The translations under genes were made by a program, and so were the position numbers. This document shows positions 1-12,191 of a DNA stretch of 64,000 nt, in pieces. The DNA lies in the NCBI RefSeq assembly GCF_033723955.1, contig NZ_CP137555.1:124001-188000 (forward strand), read 5' to 3'. The stretch is from Microbulbifer pacificus. GTDB taxonomy: Bacteria > Pseudomonadota > Gammaproteobacteria > Pseudomonadales > Cellvibrionaceae. Position 1 is the stretch's first letter; each line of letters starts with the position of its first letter. Below the pieces are notes generated by a model. It was not told where the DNA came from. It did no database searches and saw only the letters and a list, made by a program, of their open reading frames with translations.

Positions 1-35
1 ATCGCGCCCCCCAGCGCTATTGCAATCCACTGCAT
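1..35 (-). CDS. crcB: Fluoride channel CrcB, N-terminal fragment
   Basis: Only the first eleven to twelve codons are inside the window; the gene continues past the left edge on the minus strand. The visible residues, MQWIAIALGGAI, are the hydrophobic start typical of the CrcB/Fluc small membrane channel that exports fluoride. The position directly downstream of lolA and rarA is the usual place for crcB in pseudomonad-like gammaproteobacteria, where serS often follows. The identification rests on this short match and on synteny. Confidence 0.6.
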   Translation of the reverse strand, partial: MQWIAIALGGA

Positions 36-146
36 GGGATACCCTTTTTATTGTTCCCTAACCTTGTTTTTCTGGGCAGCTGCCCGCGAGTACCAGTGTG
101 CGGCGATTCTAACGCCTTTTTATGCGCCTAGCGTCTGCTTGTGCCG

Positions 147-1511
147 CTAACGCTTGTGCGTGTCAGAACCGCGCTCCTCTGTATAGCGTTGCTGCGGGCT
201 GGCCCGGTTCAGCGCGCGCAGGCGCTGCAGCTTTTCCTCGATCTTGAGCTCCAGGCCGCGATTGACCGGGTGGTAGTAGCAGCGCCCGGCGATGGCCTCC
301 GGGAAATAGTTCTCCCCAGCAGCGAATGCATCCGGTTCGTCGTGGGCGTAGCGGTATTCGGCACCGTGAGCCATTTCCTTGGCAAGCTTGGTCGGCGCAT
401 TGCGCAGATGGATCGGCACTTCATAACTGGGCTCGCGGCGGATATCCGCCAACACACGCTTATAGGCGCTGTACACCGCGTTACTTTTGGCCGCAATCGC
501 GAGGTACACGACGGCCTGAGCTATGGCCAACTCCCCTTCCGGGCTGCCGAGACGCTCCTGCACATCCCAGGCGCTTAATGCTATCTCAAGTGCTCGCGGG
601 TCCGCATTGCCAATATCTTCGCTGGCCATACGCACCACCCGGCGCGCCACATACAGCGGGTCGCAACCTCCGTCGATCATGCGCGCAAACCAGTAGAGCG
701 CCGCATCCGGATCCGAACCGCGCACAGATTTGTGCAGCGCAGAAATCTGGTCGTAAAAGTATTCGCCGCCCTTGTCGAAACGCCGCACATCCGCGCTCAG
801 CACTTCCGCGAGCACGTCGTCATCAACTACCTGACGCCCACCCTCTTCCCGCGACAAGTCGCAGGCGATCTCCAGCAGATTGAGCGCACTGCGCGCGTCG
901 CCATCTGCGCTGAGGGTGATGCGCTCAAGCACCTCCGGTGTCATCTGAATATTGCGTGCGCGCAGCTCTTCATCTTCGGTCAGCGCGCGCTGCAACAGCC
1001 CGAGGAGTTCGGGCTGACTCAGGCTGCGCAGCAAGTAGACCCGACAACGGGACAGCAGTGCATTGTTCAGCTCAAACGACGGGTTTTCCGTGGTGGCGCC
1101 GACGAAGGTCACCGTGCCCTCTTCCACGTAGGGCAAAAACGCATCCTGCTGGGCCTTGTTGAACCGGTGCACCTCATCAACAAACAGGATGGTGCCGCGA
1201 CCAAACTGCGCCGCGTGCTGCTCCGCCTCGGCCACGGCCTGACGGATTTCTTTCACTCCGGCGAGAACGGCCGACAGGGTCGCGAAGCGCACATCGCACT
1301 CCTGCGCCAGCAGGCGTGCGAACGTGGTTTTACCGACACCGGGTGGCCCCCACAGCACCATGGAGTGCAGCTGGCCCCGCTCCACCGCTTCGCGCAGTGG
1401 TTTACCGGGGCCCAATAAATGCGTCTGGCCCACATAGTGGGCCAGAGAATGGGGTCGCATACGCGCGGCCAGTGGCTGATGCCGGGGCGGCGCCCTGAAA
1501 AGATCATTCAT
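147..1511 (-). CDS. rarA: Replication-associated recombination protein RarA (MgsA) AAA+ ATPase
   Basis: RarA is a clamp-loader-like AAA+ ATPase that acts at stalled replication forks. The protein has 454 residues, close to the 447 of E. coli. Walker A GPPGVGKT lies at about residues 55-62 and the Walker B/DEVH segment at about 110-115; the rest matches the helical and tetramerisation regions. I chose the ATG at 1511 (MNDLFRAPPR) because the upstream in-frame extension is unlike the family. The start overlaps the lolA stop by eight bases, so the two are probably translationally coupled. Confidence 0.95.
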   Translation of the reverse strand: MNDLFRAPPRHQPLAARMRPHSLAHYVGQTHLLGPGKPLREAVERGQLHSMVLWGPPGVGKTTFARLLAQECDVRFATLSAVLAGVKEIRQAVAEAEQHAAQFGRGTILFVDEVHRFNKAQQDAFLPYVEEGTVTFVGATTENPSFELNNALLSRCRVYLLRSLSQPELLGLLQRALTEDEELRARNIQMTPEVLERITLSADGDARSALNLLEIACDLSREEGGRQVVDDDVLAEVLSADVRRFDKGGEYFYDQISALHKSVRGSDPDAALYWFARMIDGGCDPLYVARRVVRMASEDIGNADPRALEIALSAWDVQERLGSPEGELAIAQAVVYLAIAAKSNAVYSAYKRVLADIRREPSYEVPIHLRNAPTKLAKEMAHGAEYRYAHDEPDAFAAGENYFPEAIAGRCYYHPVNRGLELKIEEKLQRLRALNRASPQQRYTEERGSDTHKR

Positions 1512-2121
1512 CGCGGATGATGTCGGTACCTTTCGGCGGCTTGAAGTTGAACATCGCAGACGACAGTTTCGGGTTTGCCTGCAGGCCATTGAACTGGATG
1601 TCAGTGGTCTGGCCCATACCGTCACGTACGGTCATTGCTGCGGGCAGCCCTTTGCTGTCGAAGCGGATCACCATGGATTTGAACGGTGCGGATGCACTCT
1701 TAGGAGTGAGGTAATAGGCCCCTTTCTTGCTCTCCACACTGAAGGAACCACGTATGTCTTCCACCTTGCCGCCAAGCAGCAATGCCGGGGTCTCTTTCAT
1801 GCGGTTGTCTACCGGGCGAATGGTCACCTGCTCCAGATCCGGGTCGTACAGCCACAGCTTCTGGTTGTTGGTCACCAGCAGTTGCGAGAAAGGCTCGCCG
1901 GTCTGCCAGCGCAGTTTGCCCGGTCGCTGCACGGAAAAGTTGCCGCTGCTTTTCTGCAGGGTCTTGCCCTTCTGGTCTTTAAGGGTTTGGCGGAATCCAC
2001 CGGAGATTGAGCCCAGAGGCTGCAGCAGGCGGCTCAGTTCTTCACTGGCGTCGGCGGTCGCGCCAGCAGCGCCAAAGCTCAAGCCCAGTGCGATAAAAAG
2101 AATGCCAAGTGTACGTCTCAT
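1504..2121 (-). CDS. lolA: Outer-membrane lipoprotein carrier protein LolA
   Basis: LolA is the periplasmic chaperone that takes lipoproteins from LolCDE to LolB. The 205-residue product begins with a clear Sec signal peptide (MRRTLGILFIALGLSFGAAG, cleavage near residue 23). The mature part has the expected size and segments such as GNFSVQRPGKLRWQ and a QLLVTN/LWLYDPDLEQVTI beta region. It lies between ftsK and rarA, and this ftsK-lolA-rarA order is conserved in gammaproteobacteria. Confidence 0.95.
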   Translation of the reverse strand: MRRTLGILFIALGLSFGAAGATADASEELSRLLQPLGSISGGFRQTLKDQKGKTLQKSSGNFSVQRPGKLRWQTGEPFSQLLVTNNQKLWLYDPDLEQVTIRPVDNRMKETPALLLGGKVEDIRGSFSVESKKGAYYLTPKSASAPFKSMVIRFDSKGLPAAMTVRDGMGQTTDIQFNGLQANPKLSSAMFNFKPPKGTDIIRDE

Positions 2122-2218
2122 AAGTGCCTTCCAGATTTGCTGATCCAGTCCTTAAAGCCTAGTCGGCGACAGGTGAACCCGGCCTGAACCGGGTTCCCTG
2201 TGTAACCCTGCAAGCTTG

Positions 2219-4540
2219 TCAGGGCGGAGGAACCAGCACTTCCCGGTTGCCATTTGGCTGCTGGGCGGAGACCACACCGGCCGCCTCCATCGTCTCGATC
2301 ATACGCGCGGCGCGATTGTAGCCGATGCGCAGCTGACGCTGCACGGATGAAATGGACGCCTTGCGAGATTTGGCCACAAATGCGACCGCCTCGTCGTAGA
2401 GCGCGTCTGCCTCCGGGTCGTCCTCACCACCTTCGGTGGCCATACCCGGTACCGGGATACTGTTGTTGGAATCGTCCACAATGCCGTCGATATATTCCGG
2501 TTGGCCGCGGCGACACCAGTCCGCCACAACTTGGTGCACTTCATGGTCGTCCACGAATGCACCGTGCACCCTTACAGGGAGCGCTGTACCCGGCGGCAGA
2601 TAAAGCATGTCGCCGTGGCCAAGCAACTGTTCGGCGCCCCCCTGATCCAAAATGGTGCGGGAATCGATCTTGGAAGAAACCTGAAAAGCCATACGTGTGG
2701 GCACGTTCGCCTTGATCAGGCCGGTGATTACATCCACCGACGGACGCTGGGTGGCCAGCAGCAGGTGGATACCGGCGGCGCGCGCCTTCTGGGCAATCCG
2801 GGCAATCAGCTGTTCTACTTTTTTGCCGACAATCATCATCATGTCTGCAAATTCGTCGATCACCACCACAATGGCGGGCAGCGGTTTCAGGTGCGGTGCG
2901 GTCTGTTCCGCCTCTGGCACACTGGACATGGGGTCCGGCTGCCAGGTCGGGTCGATCAGAGGCTCGCCGGCGGCATTGGCCTCCTTTACCTTGCGATTGA
3001 AGCCCGCCAGGTTGCGTACCCCCATGGCCGCCATCAGTTTGTAGCGGCGCTCCATCTCACCCACGCACCAGCGCAAGCCATTGGCCGCGTCGTTCATGTC
3101 GGTAATGACCGGGGTGAGCAGGTGCGGAATACCTTCGTAAACCGAGAGTTCGAGCATTTTCGGGTCCACCAGGATCAGGCGGACTTCATCCGGAGTGGAT
3201 TTGTACAGCAGACTCAACAACATCACGTTGATGCCCACAGACTTACCGGAACCGGTAGTACCGGCCACCAGCAAATGCGGCATCTTGGCCAGGTCCGCCA
3301 CCACCGGCTGGCCGGCGATATCGTGCCCGAGTGCCAGGGTCAGGGCTGAGCTGGCTTTTTCGTAGAGTTCGGAACCCAGCACTTCCGACAGGCGTACCAT
3401 CTGGCGGTTCTCGTTGGGAATCTCGATGCCCACCACCGATTTCCCGGGAATCACCTCCACCACCCTCACACTGATCACCGCCAGGGAGCGGGCCAGGTCT
3501 TTGGCCAGATTGGTAATACGGCTGACCTTTACCCCCGCCGCGGGCTGGATTTCAAACCGGGTAACCACCGGTCCCGGCAGTACCGAAACGACTTCGGCCA
3601 CAACACCAAAATCTTTGAGTTTCAGTTCCAACAGGCGCGAAAGCGCCTCCAGTGCCTCGCGGCTGAAGCCGGCCTTTTTGTTGGCTTCCGGGGCATCCAG
3701 CAAGGACAGCGGCGGCAAATCGCCGGTCACCGGGCCTTTGAACAACTCACCCTGTTTTTCTTTTACCGCCCGCGGGCTCGGCTTCGGTGGTGGTGCAACC
3801 GGCGCAATCTGCGGCGGCTGACGTTTGGCGGTGCGCTGTTTTTCCTCTTCAAAAACTGCTTTACGCACGAGCACGGCTTCGCGGGCCACCCTCTGCTCTT
3901 CGCGCTCCTGGCGTGCACGCGCAAGGCGCTGGCCGAGCCAGCCGAAAATAAACAGCACGCTGCGGCCGATATCCTCAAACAGTTTCAGCCACGACATTCC
4001 GGTAAACACGGTGACACCGATGGCGAACATAGCCAGCAGCATGATGGTGGCGCCAACATAACCCAATCCGGTTTCCATAAAGTCGGACACAGCGGCCCCC
4101 ACAATGCCGCCATTGGAAAACCGTGACAGCTCGGAGGACTGGACAAAACAGAGGGTAGCGAGAGCGGCACCGGAAACCAGCAACAGCACGAGACCACCGA
4201 CCCGCAGCGCAAAGAGCGGGCCGTGGAAACGGGCGTTCTTGTCCCGCAGGATGAGGTAGGCCCGCCAGCCGATCAGCACAGGAAACAGATAGGCCATCCA
4301 GCCAAGTAGCGACAGGCAGACATCCGCAAGCCAGGCACCGGTCGGGCCGATGGCGTTATCGATACTTCCGCCACTGCCGGTGTGGGACCAGCCCGGGTCT
4401 TGTGGGCTGTAGCTCAGGAGACTGATGCCCGCCAGCAGCGCGCCAGCCAGCAGTGCGATCAACGCCCCTTCGCGCAGGATACGCGCCATCAGGGAATCGG
4501 GGATGGCAGGGCCAGATTCAGTTTCGCTTTCCGCCTTCAA
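2219..4540 (-). CDS. ftsK: DNA translocase FtsK
   Basis: FtsK is a septal DNA pump that coordinates division with chromosome dimer resolution at dif. The 773-residue protein has four membrane segments in the first 190 residues. A short charged and proline-rich linker (about 200-280) is followed by the alpha/beta motor with Walker A GTTGSGKS at 427-434 and a Walker B around [13 protein letters not shown]. The C-terminal winged-helix gamma domain (about 710-773, [17 protein letters not shown]) recognises polar sequences. The linker is much shorter than in E. coli (1,329 aa), as in Pseudomonas-type FtsK. Gene order suggests transcription into lolA and rarA, across a 97-bp gap. Confidence 0.97.
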   Translation of the reverse strand: MKAESETESGPAIPDSLMARILREGALIALLAGALLAGISLLSYSPQDPGWSHTGSGGSIDNAIGPTGAWLADVCLSLLGWMAYLFPVLIGWRAYLILRDKNARFHGPLFALRVGGLVLLLVSGAALATLCFVQSSELSRFSNGGIVGAAVSDFMETGLGYVGATIMLLAMFAIGVTVFTGMSWLKLFEDIGRSVLFIFGWLGQRLARARQEREEQRVAREAVLVRKAVFEEEKQRTAKRQPPQIAPVAPPPKPSPRAVKEKQGELFKGPVTGDLPPLSLLDAPEANKKAGFSREALEALSRLLELKLKDFGVVAEVVSVLPGPVVTRFEIQPAAGVKVSRITNLAKDLARSLAVISVRVVEVIPGKSVVGIEIPNENRQMVRLSEVLGSELYEKASSALTLALGHDIAGQPVVADLAKMPHLLVAGTTGSGKSVGINVMLLSLLYKSTPDEVRLILVDPKMLELSVYEGIPHLLTPVITDMNDAANGLRWCVGEMERRYKLMAAMGVRNLAGFNRKVKEANAAGEPLIDPTWQPDPMSSVPEAEQTAPHLKPLPAIVVVIDEFADMMMIVGKKVEQLIARIAQKARAAGIHLLLATQRPSVDVITGLIKANVPTRMAFQVSSKIDSRTILDQGGAEQLLGHGDMLYLPPGTALPVRVHGAFVDDHEVHQVVADWCRRGQPEYIDGIVDDSNNSIPVPGMATEGGEDDPEADALYDEAVAFVAKSRKASISSVQRQLRIGYNRAARMIETMEAAGVVSAQQPNGNREVLVPPP

Positions 4541-6147
<1,607 letters not shown>

Positions 6148-6167
6148 GCCTGCACTCAGGCTTCAAC

Positions 6168-6194
6168 GAAAGGCGGCTGCAGGGCCGCCTTTTT
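6168..6194 (+). terminator. Rho-independent terminator of trxB
   Basis: An eight-base-pair stem (AAGGCGGC / GCCGCCTT) with a six-base loop is followed by a T run, just after the trxB stop codon. Confidence 0.85.
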
Positions 6195-6270
6195 CGTTTG
6201 CGGCTTGTACGCGCCGGAAATCACGAAATCGCCCCACACAAGCGTATCGACAATGATATAGGGCCGCTAA

Positions 6271-7005
6271 TTGAGCCAAGGCACGAACAACATACTCACC
6301 CTGCTGGATCCGGACCTAATCGCATTTCCGGATACCTCCCATGCACTGGGAGATCCCGATGGCCTGCTGGCGGTGGGTGGCGACCTGACGCCCGAGTGGC
6401 TGCTCGCGGCCTACCGTAGGGGCATATTTCCCTGGTTCTCCGATGACCAGCCCATCCTCTGGTGGTCCCCATCGGCGCGTTGCGTGGTGCGCCCGCAGAC
6501 CCTGAACTTCAGTCGCAGCTTGCGCAAGGTAATTCGCCAGGGGTGCTACCAGGTGACCTTCGATCGGGCGTTCGAAGCGGTAATGGAGGCCTGTGCCGCA
6601 CCCCGCGCTGATCAAGCGGGCACCTGGATCACTGACGAGATGTGCGACGCCTACCAGGCTATGCATCGGCTCGGATACGCACACTCTGTTGAGACATGGA
6701 TGGACGGGGAGCTGGTTGGCGGCCTGTACGGGCTCGCAATAGGCCGGATGTTCTTTGGCGAATCCATGTTCCACCGAGCGACCGATGCCTCCAAAGTGGC
6801 CTTCGCTCACCTTGCACGACAGCTGTCTTCCTGGGGCTGCGAGCTGATTGACTGCCAGGTCAGCAACCCGCACACCCTGAGCCTGGGTGCAGAAGAGTTG
6901 CCCAGGGCGGAGTTCGAGTTGATCCTCCGGGCCGAGGTGGAAAACCAGGGATTCCCCACGACCTGGCCCTCGGTGCCGTCACCTGGTTTGTTTGATGCAA
7001 CTTAG
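6271..7005 (+). CDS. aat: Leucyl/phenylalanyl-tRNA--protein transferase
   Basis: Aat adds Leu or Phe to proteins with N-terminal Lys or Arg and so creates N-degrons read by ClpS. The 244-residue product matches the family throughout, with segments such as [17 protein letters not shown] and [18 protein letters not shown]. The start is TTG: an in-frame TAA ends at 6270, immediately before it, and no ATG occurs until deep inside the domain. The substrate adaptor clpS and unfoldase clpA of the same pathway lie 1.5-4 kb away. Confidence 0.95.
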   Translation: MSQGTNNILTLLDPDLIAFPDTSHALGDPDGLLAVGGDLTPEWLLAAYRRGIFPWFSDDQPILWWSPSARCVVRPQTLNFSRSLRKVIRQGCYQVTFDRAFEAVMEACAAPRADQAGTWITDEMCDAYQAMHRLGYAHSVETWMDGELVGGLYGLAIGRMFFGESMFHRATDASKVAFAHLARQLSSWGCELIDCQVSNPHTLSLGAEELPRAEFELILRAEVENQGFPTTWPSVPSPGLFDAT

Positions 7006-7188
7006 ACATATCTGGCGCGTTTGTGTTTTTTGTGACGGCAAATTACCCTCGGGTCTGAAAACGCCGGTATACAAGCGGTGGTCGTTCGGTCACGACTTTC
7101 ATCCGGCAGTTTAAACGCGTACAAAGATGGAGTGGCCACGGCAGTGAGCTATGTGTAACAACATTCGACAGCGGGAAACCCTTACACC

Positions 7189-7920
7189 ATGAGCCAGTAT
7201 TCGCAACTGGACTCTGTGCGCCTGCTCGCAACCCTGCCCCATCCCTGCGGCTATCTGGATGGCCGCGAGGCCACTACTGTGTTCGTTGATCCGCAAACTG
7301 CGGTAGATCAGCGCCTGTACAGCCGCCTCTCCGAACTGGGCTTCCGCCGCAGTGGCAACTATCTCTATCGCCCCCAGTGTACCCACTGTCAGGCCTGCAT
7401 TCCGGCGCGAGTGCCGGTAGAGCTGTTTGTGCCCAGTCGCGCCCAGCGCCGCTGCTGGCGACGGAACCGGGATCTGGATGTATTCCACAGCTACGACATC
7501 GATACCGATGAACACTACGCCCTGTATGCACGCTACATCGAGGGACGGCACGCGGACGGTGAAATGTACCCCCCGAGTCGCGACCAGTTTCGCAGTTTCC
7601 TCAATAACGCCTGGGGCACGACCCGCTATCTGGAATTTCGCGCGCGGGGGAAACTTCTGGCAACGGCAGTTACCGATGTATTGAGCGGCGGCGTCTCGGC
7701 CATCTATACCTTCTACGACCCGGATGAAATCAAGCGCGGCCTGGGCAGCTACTCGATTCTTTACCAGATTGAATGGGCGCGACGCCTGGGTCTGGCGAGC
7801 CTGTATCTCGGATACTGGATATCCGCTTGCCAGAAGATGGCCTATAAAAGTCAGTTCCAGCCGCTGGAAATTCTCCAGGGCGGGCGCTGGACCCTGAAGT
7901 CAGGCAATCCGGACTCATGA
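7189..7920 (+). CDS. bpt: Aspartate/glutamate leucyltransferase (arginyltransferase family)
   Basis: Bpt transfers leucine to N-terminal Asp or Glu, a second entry route to the bacterial N-end rule. It has 243 residues, with the N-terminal cysteine-containing segment [18 protein letters not shown] and the C-terminal ATE region with the [16 protein letters not shown] motif and [15 protein letters not shown]. It follows aat and precedes infA, a conserved order. Older annotations call such genes ate. Confidence 0.93.
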   Translation: MSQYSQLDSVRLLATLPHPCGYLDGREATTVFVDPQTAVDQRLYSRLSELGFRRSGNYLYRPQCTHCQACIPARVPVELFVPSRAQRRCWRRNRDLDVFHSYDIDTDEHYALYARYIEGRHADGEMYPPSRDQFRSFLNNAWGTTRYLEFRARGKLLATAVTDVLSGGVSAIYTFYDPDEIKRGLGSYSILYQIEWARRLGLASLYLGYWISACQKMAYKSQFQPLEILQGGRWTLKSGNPDS

Positions 7921-8089
7921 GCGCTTATTTCCGCTCTTTTTCGCCATTTCTACCGACCAAATGGTTTCACTTGGCGTAATGCCACTTTTCGTGCAAAATG
8001 CACGCCCGTCGTACCGCCGGGCTCCCGCTTTGAGAGCCATAATTACCTGGCGGAATAGCAAGTACACATTAATCAAAGGTTCCTGCCGC

Positions 8090-8308
8090 ATGGCAAAAGA
8101 CGATTACATTGAAATGGAAGGCGAGGTGATCGACACCCTGCCCAACACCACATTCCGAGTAAAACTGGAAAATGGACATGTGGTAATCGCGCACATTTCC
8201 GGCAAGATGCGCAAAAACTACATTCGTATCCTGACCGGCGACAAGGTAAAGGTTGAGCTCACTCCCTACGACCTGAGCAAAGGCCGCATCACCTACCGCG
8301 CCCGCTGA
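8090..8308 (+). CDS. infA: Translation initiation factor IF-1
   Basis: This is a 72-residue S1/OB-fold protein that binds the 30S A site. The sequence is almost canonical: [19 protein letters not shown], then the nucleic-acid-binding [14 protein letters not shown] region and the terminal GRITYRAR. The ATG at 8090 is chosen because the open frame to its left adds 43 residues foreign to IF-1. A bidirectional terminator follows. Confidence 0.98.
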   Translation: MAKDDYIEMEGEVIDTLPNTTFRVKLENGHVVIAHISGKMRKNYIRILTGDKVKVELTPYDLSKGRITYRAR

Positions 8309-8360
8309 ATACCGCTCCGGTCTGCGCCGACAACCAATAGGCGCAAATGTCCGGACAATA

Positions 8361-8388
8361 AAAAAGCCACCTTTAAGGTGGCTTTTTT
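8361..8388. terminator. Bidirectional terminator between infA and clpA
   Basis: The stem GCCACC / GGTGGC with a five-base loop (8366-8382) has an A run before it and a T run after it, so it can end transcription of both convergent genes. Confidence 0.85.
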
Positions 8389-8433
8389 GGTTGCGCGGCC
8401 TTCCGCAAAGTCAGCATTGATGCCTCACCGCAA

Positions 8434-10722
8434 TCAGTGCAGTGCCGGCACGGCGGTATTTATCTTGAGCTGATCGTTCTCCACGGTCACCTCGACCTTG
8501 CCCCCCTCTTCTGACAGCTCACCGAACAATACGGCCTCTGCCAGCGGCTTGCGCAGTTTTTCGCGGATCAGGCGCGCCATTGGGCGCGCGCCCATTTTCT
8601 CGTCATAGCCGTGGACAGCGAGCCACTCACGCGCTTCATTGTCCACCTCGAGCGTAACCCGGGAATCATCCAGTTGCGCCTGCAGCTCAACCACAAATTT
8701 GTCCACCACGGTTTTGACCACATCCATGCTCAGCGCGCCGAACTGAATGATGCTGTCCAGGCGGTTGCGGAATTCAGGAGTGAACATTTTCTTGATTTCT
8801 TCCATTCCGTCGGTGGAGTGATCCTGGCTGGCAAAGCCGATTGAGCGACGACTCATCAGCTCGGCACCGGCGTTGGTGGTCATAATCAGGATGACGTTGC
8901 GGAAGTCGGCTTTGCGGCCATTGTTGTCGGTGAGGGTACCGTGATCCATCACTTGCAACAGGAGATTGAACACTTCCGGGTGCGCCTTCTCGATCTCATC
9001 GAGCAACACCACGCTGTGGGGGTGCTTGGTGACAGCGTCCGTCAGCAGGCCGCCCTGATCGAAGCCCACATAGCCGGGGGGCGCGCCGATCAGGCGGGAT
9101 ACCGTGTGGCGCTCCATATATTCCGACATATCAAAGCGGATCAGCTCGATCCCCATCACTTTGGCCAGCTGGCGACAAAGCTCGGTTTTACCCACGCCGG
9201 TGGGACCAGCAAACAGGAAGGACCCGATGGGTTTCTCTTCGGCACCGAGACCAGCCCGGGATAGCTTGATAGAGGTGCTCAGGGCTTCGATGGCGATGTC
9301 CTGACCGAACACCACCATCTTCAGATTGTCGTCGAGCTTCGCCAGCGCAGCCTTGTCGGAGGCCGATACACTCTTCGCCGGAATCCGCGCCATCTTTGCC
9401 ACCACCTGTTCGATCTCGGTGACGGTAATGGTGCCGGTGCGTTTTTCCGCGGGCAGCAATGCCTGGTAGGCACCGGCCTCATCGATCACATCGATGGCCT
9501 TGTCCGGCAGGAAACGCTCGGTAATGTGGCGATTGGCCAATTGGGCGGCAGCCTCCAGGGCCGAATCGGTAAACCGCACCTTGTGGTGATCCTCAAAACA
9601 GGATTTGAGCCCCTGCAGAATCTGTACGGTTTCGTCAACGGAGGGCTCATGTACGTCGATTTTCTGGAAGCGGCGTGAAAGCGCACGGTCTTTCTCAAAA
9701 ATTCCACGGTACTCGTTAAACGTGGTGGAGCCGATACAGCGCATCTGTCCGCTGGAGAGCAGCGGTTTCAGCAGATTGGAGGCATCCATGACACCGCCGG
9801 ATGCCGCACCGGCACCGATAATGGTGTGAATTTCGTCAATGAACAGCACCGCGTGTTCGCGTTTTTTGAGCTCAGCCAGCAGTGCCTTGAAGCGCTTTTC
9901 AAAGTCGCCACGGTACTTGGTGCCTGCCAGCAGCGAACCGAGATCCAGCGAGTAAATTGTGCTGTGCTGCAGTGGCTCTGGCACCTCGCCATCGACAATA
10001 CGGCGGGCCAAGCCCTCCGCAATCGCGGTCTTGCCGACACCAGACTCGCCTACCAGTAGCGGATTGTTCTTGCGGCGGCGCGCCAACACCTGGGTAACGC
10101 GCTCCACTTCCAGGGCGCGACCAACGAGCGGGTCGATCCGGCCGAGAATGGCCTCTTGGTTGAGATTGGTTGCGTAGCTTTCCAGCGGATCAGAGCCACC
10201 GGATTCCGACGTGGTACCGAGGTCTTCATCCACCTGCTCCGGTGATGGGTCCGGGCTGTGGTGGGCGTTGTTACCGCCGGAAGAGCTGACGCGGGAAATG
10301 CCGTGGGTGATGTAGTTCACCACATCAATCCTCGCCACGCTCTGCTGCTTGAGGTAGTAGACCGCTTGGCTTTCCTGCTCACAAAAGATCGCCACCAGCA
10401 CATTGGCTCCGGTCACCTCTTTCTTGCCGGACGACTGCACATGGAACACCGCGCGCTGCAGCACCCGCTGGAAGCCAAGTGTGGGCTGGGTTTCGCGTTC
10501 CGTATCATTTTCCGGAATCAACGGCGTCGTGGAGTCCACAAACTCCAGCAGCTCCCGGCGCAGTGCGCTGAGATCGGCACCGCAGGCATGCAGAACATCC
10601 GCCGCGGATTCATTGTCCAGCAGCGCCAGCAAAAGGTGCTCTACGGTCATGAACTCATGGCGTTTCGCCCGTGCACCTTTGAACGCTAGATTGAGCGTTA
10701 CCTCTAAATCCTTGCTGAGCAT
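8434..10722 (-). CDS. clpA: ATP-dependent Clp protease ATP-binding subunit ClpA
   Basis: ClpA is the hexameric unfoldase that feeds ClpP. It has 762 residues, with the double Clp-N repeat at 1-140, the first AAA+ module (Walker A GESGVGKT at 225-232) and the second module (GPTGVGKT near 505). A ClpP-docking loop is visible as IGF near residue 620 in [10 protein letters not shown]. clpS lies 127 bp upstream on the same strand and supplies the N-degron adaptor. No clpP is in the window. Confidence 0.97.
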   Translation of the reverse strand: MLSKDLEVTLNLAFKGARAKRHEFMTVEHLLLALLDNESAADVLHACGADLSALRRELLEFVDSTTPLIPENDTERETQPTLGFQRVLQRAVFHVQSSGKKEVTGANVLVAIFCEQESQAVYYLKQQSVARIDVVNYITHGISRVSSSGGNNAHHSPDPSPEQVDEDLGTTSESGGSDPLESYATNLNQEAILGRIDPLVGRALEVERVTQVLARRRKNNPLLVGESGVGKTAIAEGLARRIVDGEVPEPLQHSTIYSLDLGSLLAGTKYRGDFEKRFKALLAELKKREHAVLFIDEIHTIIGAGAASGGVMDASNLLKPLLSSGQMRCIGSTTFNEYRGIFEKDRALSRRFQKIDVHEPSVDETVQILQGLKSCFEDHHKVRFTDSALEAAAQLANRHITERFLPDKAIDVIDEAGAYQALLPAEKRTGTITVTEIEQVVAKMARIPAKSVSASDKAALAKLDDNLKMVVFGQDIAIEALSTSIKLSRAGLGAEEKPIGSFLFAGPTGVGKTELCRQLAKVMGIELIRFDMSEYMERHTVSRLIGAPPGYVGFDQGGLLTDAVTKHPHSVVLLDEIEKAHPEVFNLLLQVMDHGTLTDNNGRKADFRNVILIMTTNAGAELMSRRSIGFASQDHSTDGMEEIKKMFTPEFRNRLDSIIQFGALSMDVVKTVVDKFVVELQAQLDDSRVTLEVDNEAREWLAVHGYDEKMGARPMARLIREKLRKPLAEAVLFGELSEEGGKVEVTVENDQLKINTAVPALH

Positions 10723-10849
10723 CTGAACCTCAAACCTTACTGGCCAATGTAATCCGGGTTGCGGTTACACACCCGGTATTCATGTTTGTCGCCGCTGTAC
10801 CGGCCGGAAAAATCACGCCCTTCAGGAGTCAGGCGCTGGAACTGCTTTC

Positions 10850-11242
10850 TCAACCCTCCTCGCCGTTTTCATCGCCCTCGTCAGCTTCAATTTCACACAG
10901 CAGCGGGTGCTCGTGATCCCTTGCAAACTGATTTACCTGCGCGGCCTTTGTTTCCGCTATATCCCGAGTATAGACACCGCAGATCGCTTTTCCCTTAGTG
11001 TGCACCTGCAACATCAGTTGAGTGGCGCGCTCTCGATTTACATAAAAGAAAAGCTCCAGCGCTTCGACCACAAACTCCATCGGGGTGTAGTCGTCATTGA
11101 GCATGACCACCTTGTACATTGGCGGCCTTTTGAGGCGCGGCCTGGCTTCCGCAAGCGCGGTATCTCCGCCAGGCTCGTAAAAATGGTCGTCGTCACCCTC
11201 GCCTTCGTTCGAGTGTAGTTTAATGATTTGTGATTTTCCCAT
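10850..11242 (-). CDS. clpS: ATP-dependent Clp protease adaptor ClpS
   Basis: ClpS binds N-degron substrates and hands them to ClpA. The 130-residue product has a variable acidic N terminus (about 1-40), then the core [20 protein letters not shown] and the [19 protein letters not shown] segment. An acidic tail follows, [10 protein letters not shown], longer than in E. coli (106 aa). I use the ATG at 11242; a TTG four codons upstream is possible but has no better ribosome binding site. Confidence 0.95.
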   Translation of the reverse strand: MGKSQIIKLHSNEGEGDDDHFYEPGGDTALAEARPRLKRPPMYKVVMLNDDYTPMEFVVEALELFFYVNRERATQLMLQVHTKGKAICGVYTRDIAETKAAQVNQFARDHEHPLLCEIEADEGDENGEEG

Positions 11243-11606
11243 AGTGCAAGTCAATCAGGTTTCAGGTATCAGTTCACAGTACTGACGCCCGGAAAGTTTC
11301 AGTCCGGGCTCGATCAGGTTTTGTTAGACCACGAATGGCCCAAAGGTATCAGTCACTGCAGTGAAATTGGCAAGCGCGCATTGTAACCCCAAACGCCAGC
11401 GGACACAGTCCGGAGCTCTGATTCACTTGACAACCACTGGGGTCTTGGCTACAAGAGGTAGTAACCGCGCCAAGCGGTTTGAAGGCACTAGCATTTAGTC
11501 GTACAAATGACTTTGTGCGAATAATGAAGCGCATGAAGCGCGATAACTATAAAGAAAACTTATTAGGCGGCCAGCAGTCGCCCCGGCAATTTAGAGGGAT
11601 TTCGCC
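11243..11606. other. Divergent clpS/cspD control region
   Basis: This 364-bp gap carries the divergent promoters of clpS and cspD. It contains two related 20-21 bp elements beginning GGTATCAGT (11265-11285 and 11345-11364) and a CCCGGA/TCCGGG hairpin at 11288-11308. A sigma-70-like promoter for cspD lies near 11427, and a perfect 9-bp tandem ATGAAGCGC sits at 11524-11541 in the cspD leader. I see no coding sequence. Confidence 0.5.
11427..11455 (+). promoter_or_regulatory. Possible sigma-70 promoter of cspD
   Basis: TTGACA (11427-11432) is followed after 17 bases by TACAAG (11450-11455), a perfect -35 and a four-of-six -10 match. Transcription from here would give a leader of about 145 bases before the cspD start. 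This is inferred from sequence only. Confidence 0.45.
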
Positions 11607-11891
11607 ATGCCTACCGGTACCGTAAAGTGGTTCAATAACGCCAAGGGTTACGGATTTATTCTTGCGGATGAGGGCGGAGAGGATCTGTTCGCACACTACT
11701 CAGCCATCCAGATGGAGGGCTACCGCACCCTGAAGGCTGGCCAGCAGGTCAACTTCGATATCATTCAGGGCGATAAGGGCTATCACGCAGCCAACATCAG
11801 CCTCGCCACCGCTAATGCGCCACGCGCATCTTCGTCGGCATCCCAGACGCAAGCCGTGCATGAGAAAGAGACCGAAGTAGCGCTCGATTGA
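11607..11891 (+). CDS. cspD: Cold-shock-domain protein CspD
   Basis: A 94-residue protein with one cold-shock OB fold at 1-68 carrying the RNP1-like KGYGFI and RNP2-like DLFAHYSAI motifs. A 25-residue Ser/Thr/Ala-rich tail follows. In E. coli, CspD is a stationary-phase inhibitor of replication rather than a cold-induced chaperone. The location divergent from clpS-clpA is the classic cspD position, which supports this paralogue over cspA. The ATG follows a GAGGGATTT ribosome binding site. Confidence 0.9.
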   Translation: MPTGTVKWFNNAKGYGFILADEGGEDLFAHYSAIQMEGYRTLKAGQQVNFDIIQGDKGYHAANISLATANAPRASSSASQTQAVHEKETEVALD

Positions 11892-12191
11892 CCTAAGCGC
11901 GACAGATTAGGCCGTAAACGGCTTTCTGCCGGCGCAAGCATCCCCAGCCGATGGCGAGGGAAACCGGGCCGTATTAAAAAGGGTGCGGTTGGGAAGCTGG
12001 GCGGCGGATTGCGGCAACCCTCCAGGCGCCCCACGGCAATTGCCAGGCAAACCCCTCAGGTACTGTCGGTGGTACGGCCGTACCAGGATGCATCCGCGCG
12101 CAAAGCGCAGCCAAGTCCAGGCCGACAAAAATAGATGGCACAAAAAAAGCCCCGCACCTTTCGGCGCGGGGCTTTTTCATTCAGTGATGAA
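11892..12191. other. Convergent cspD-icd intergenic region
   Basis: About 300 bp lie between the convergent stops of cspD and icd. It contains a perfect 16-bp palindrome, TGGTACGGCCGTACCA, at 12070-12085 and the shared terminator near 12142-12178. No gene is supported. Confidence 0.5.
12142..12178. terminator. Bidirectional terminator between cspD and icd
   Basis: The stem AGCCCCGC / GCGGGGCT (12148-12173) is flanked by an A run on the left and a T run on the right. Confidence 0.85.

Noticed and set aside
1504..1511. Eight-base overlap of lolA and rarA as a frameshift
   Set aside because: Both products are full length; the overlap is an ATGAATGA coupling of stop and start.
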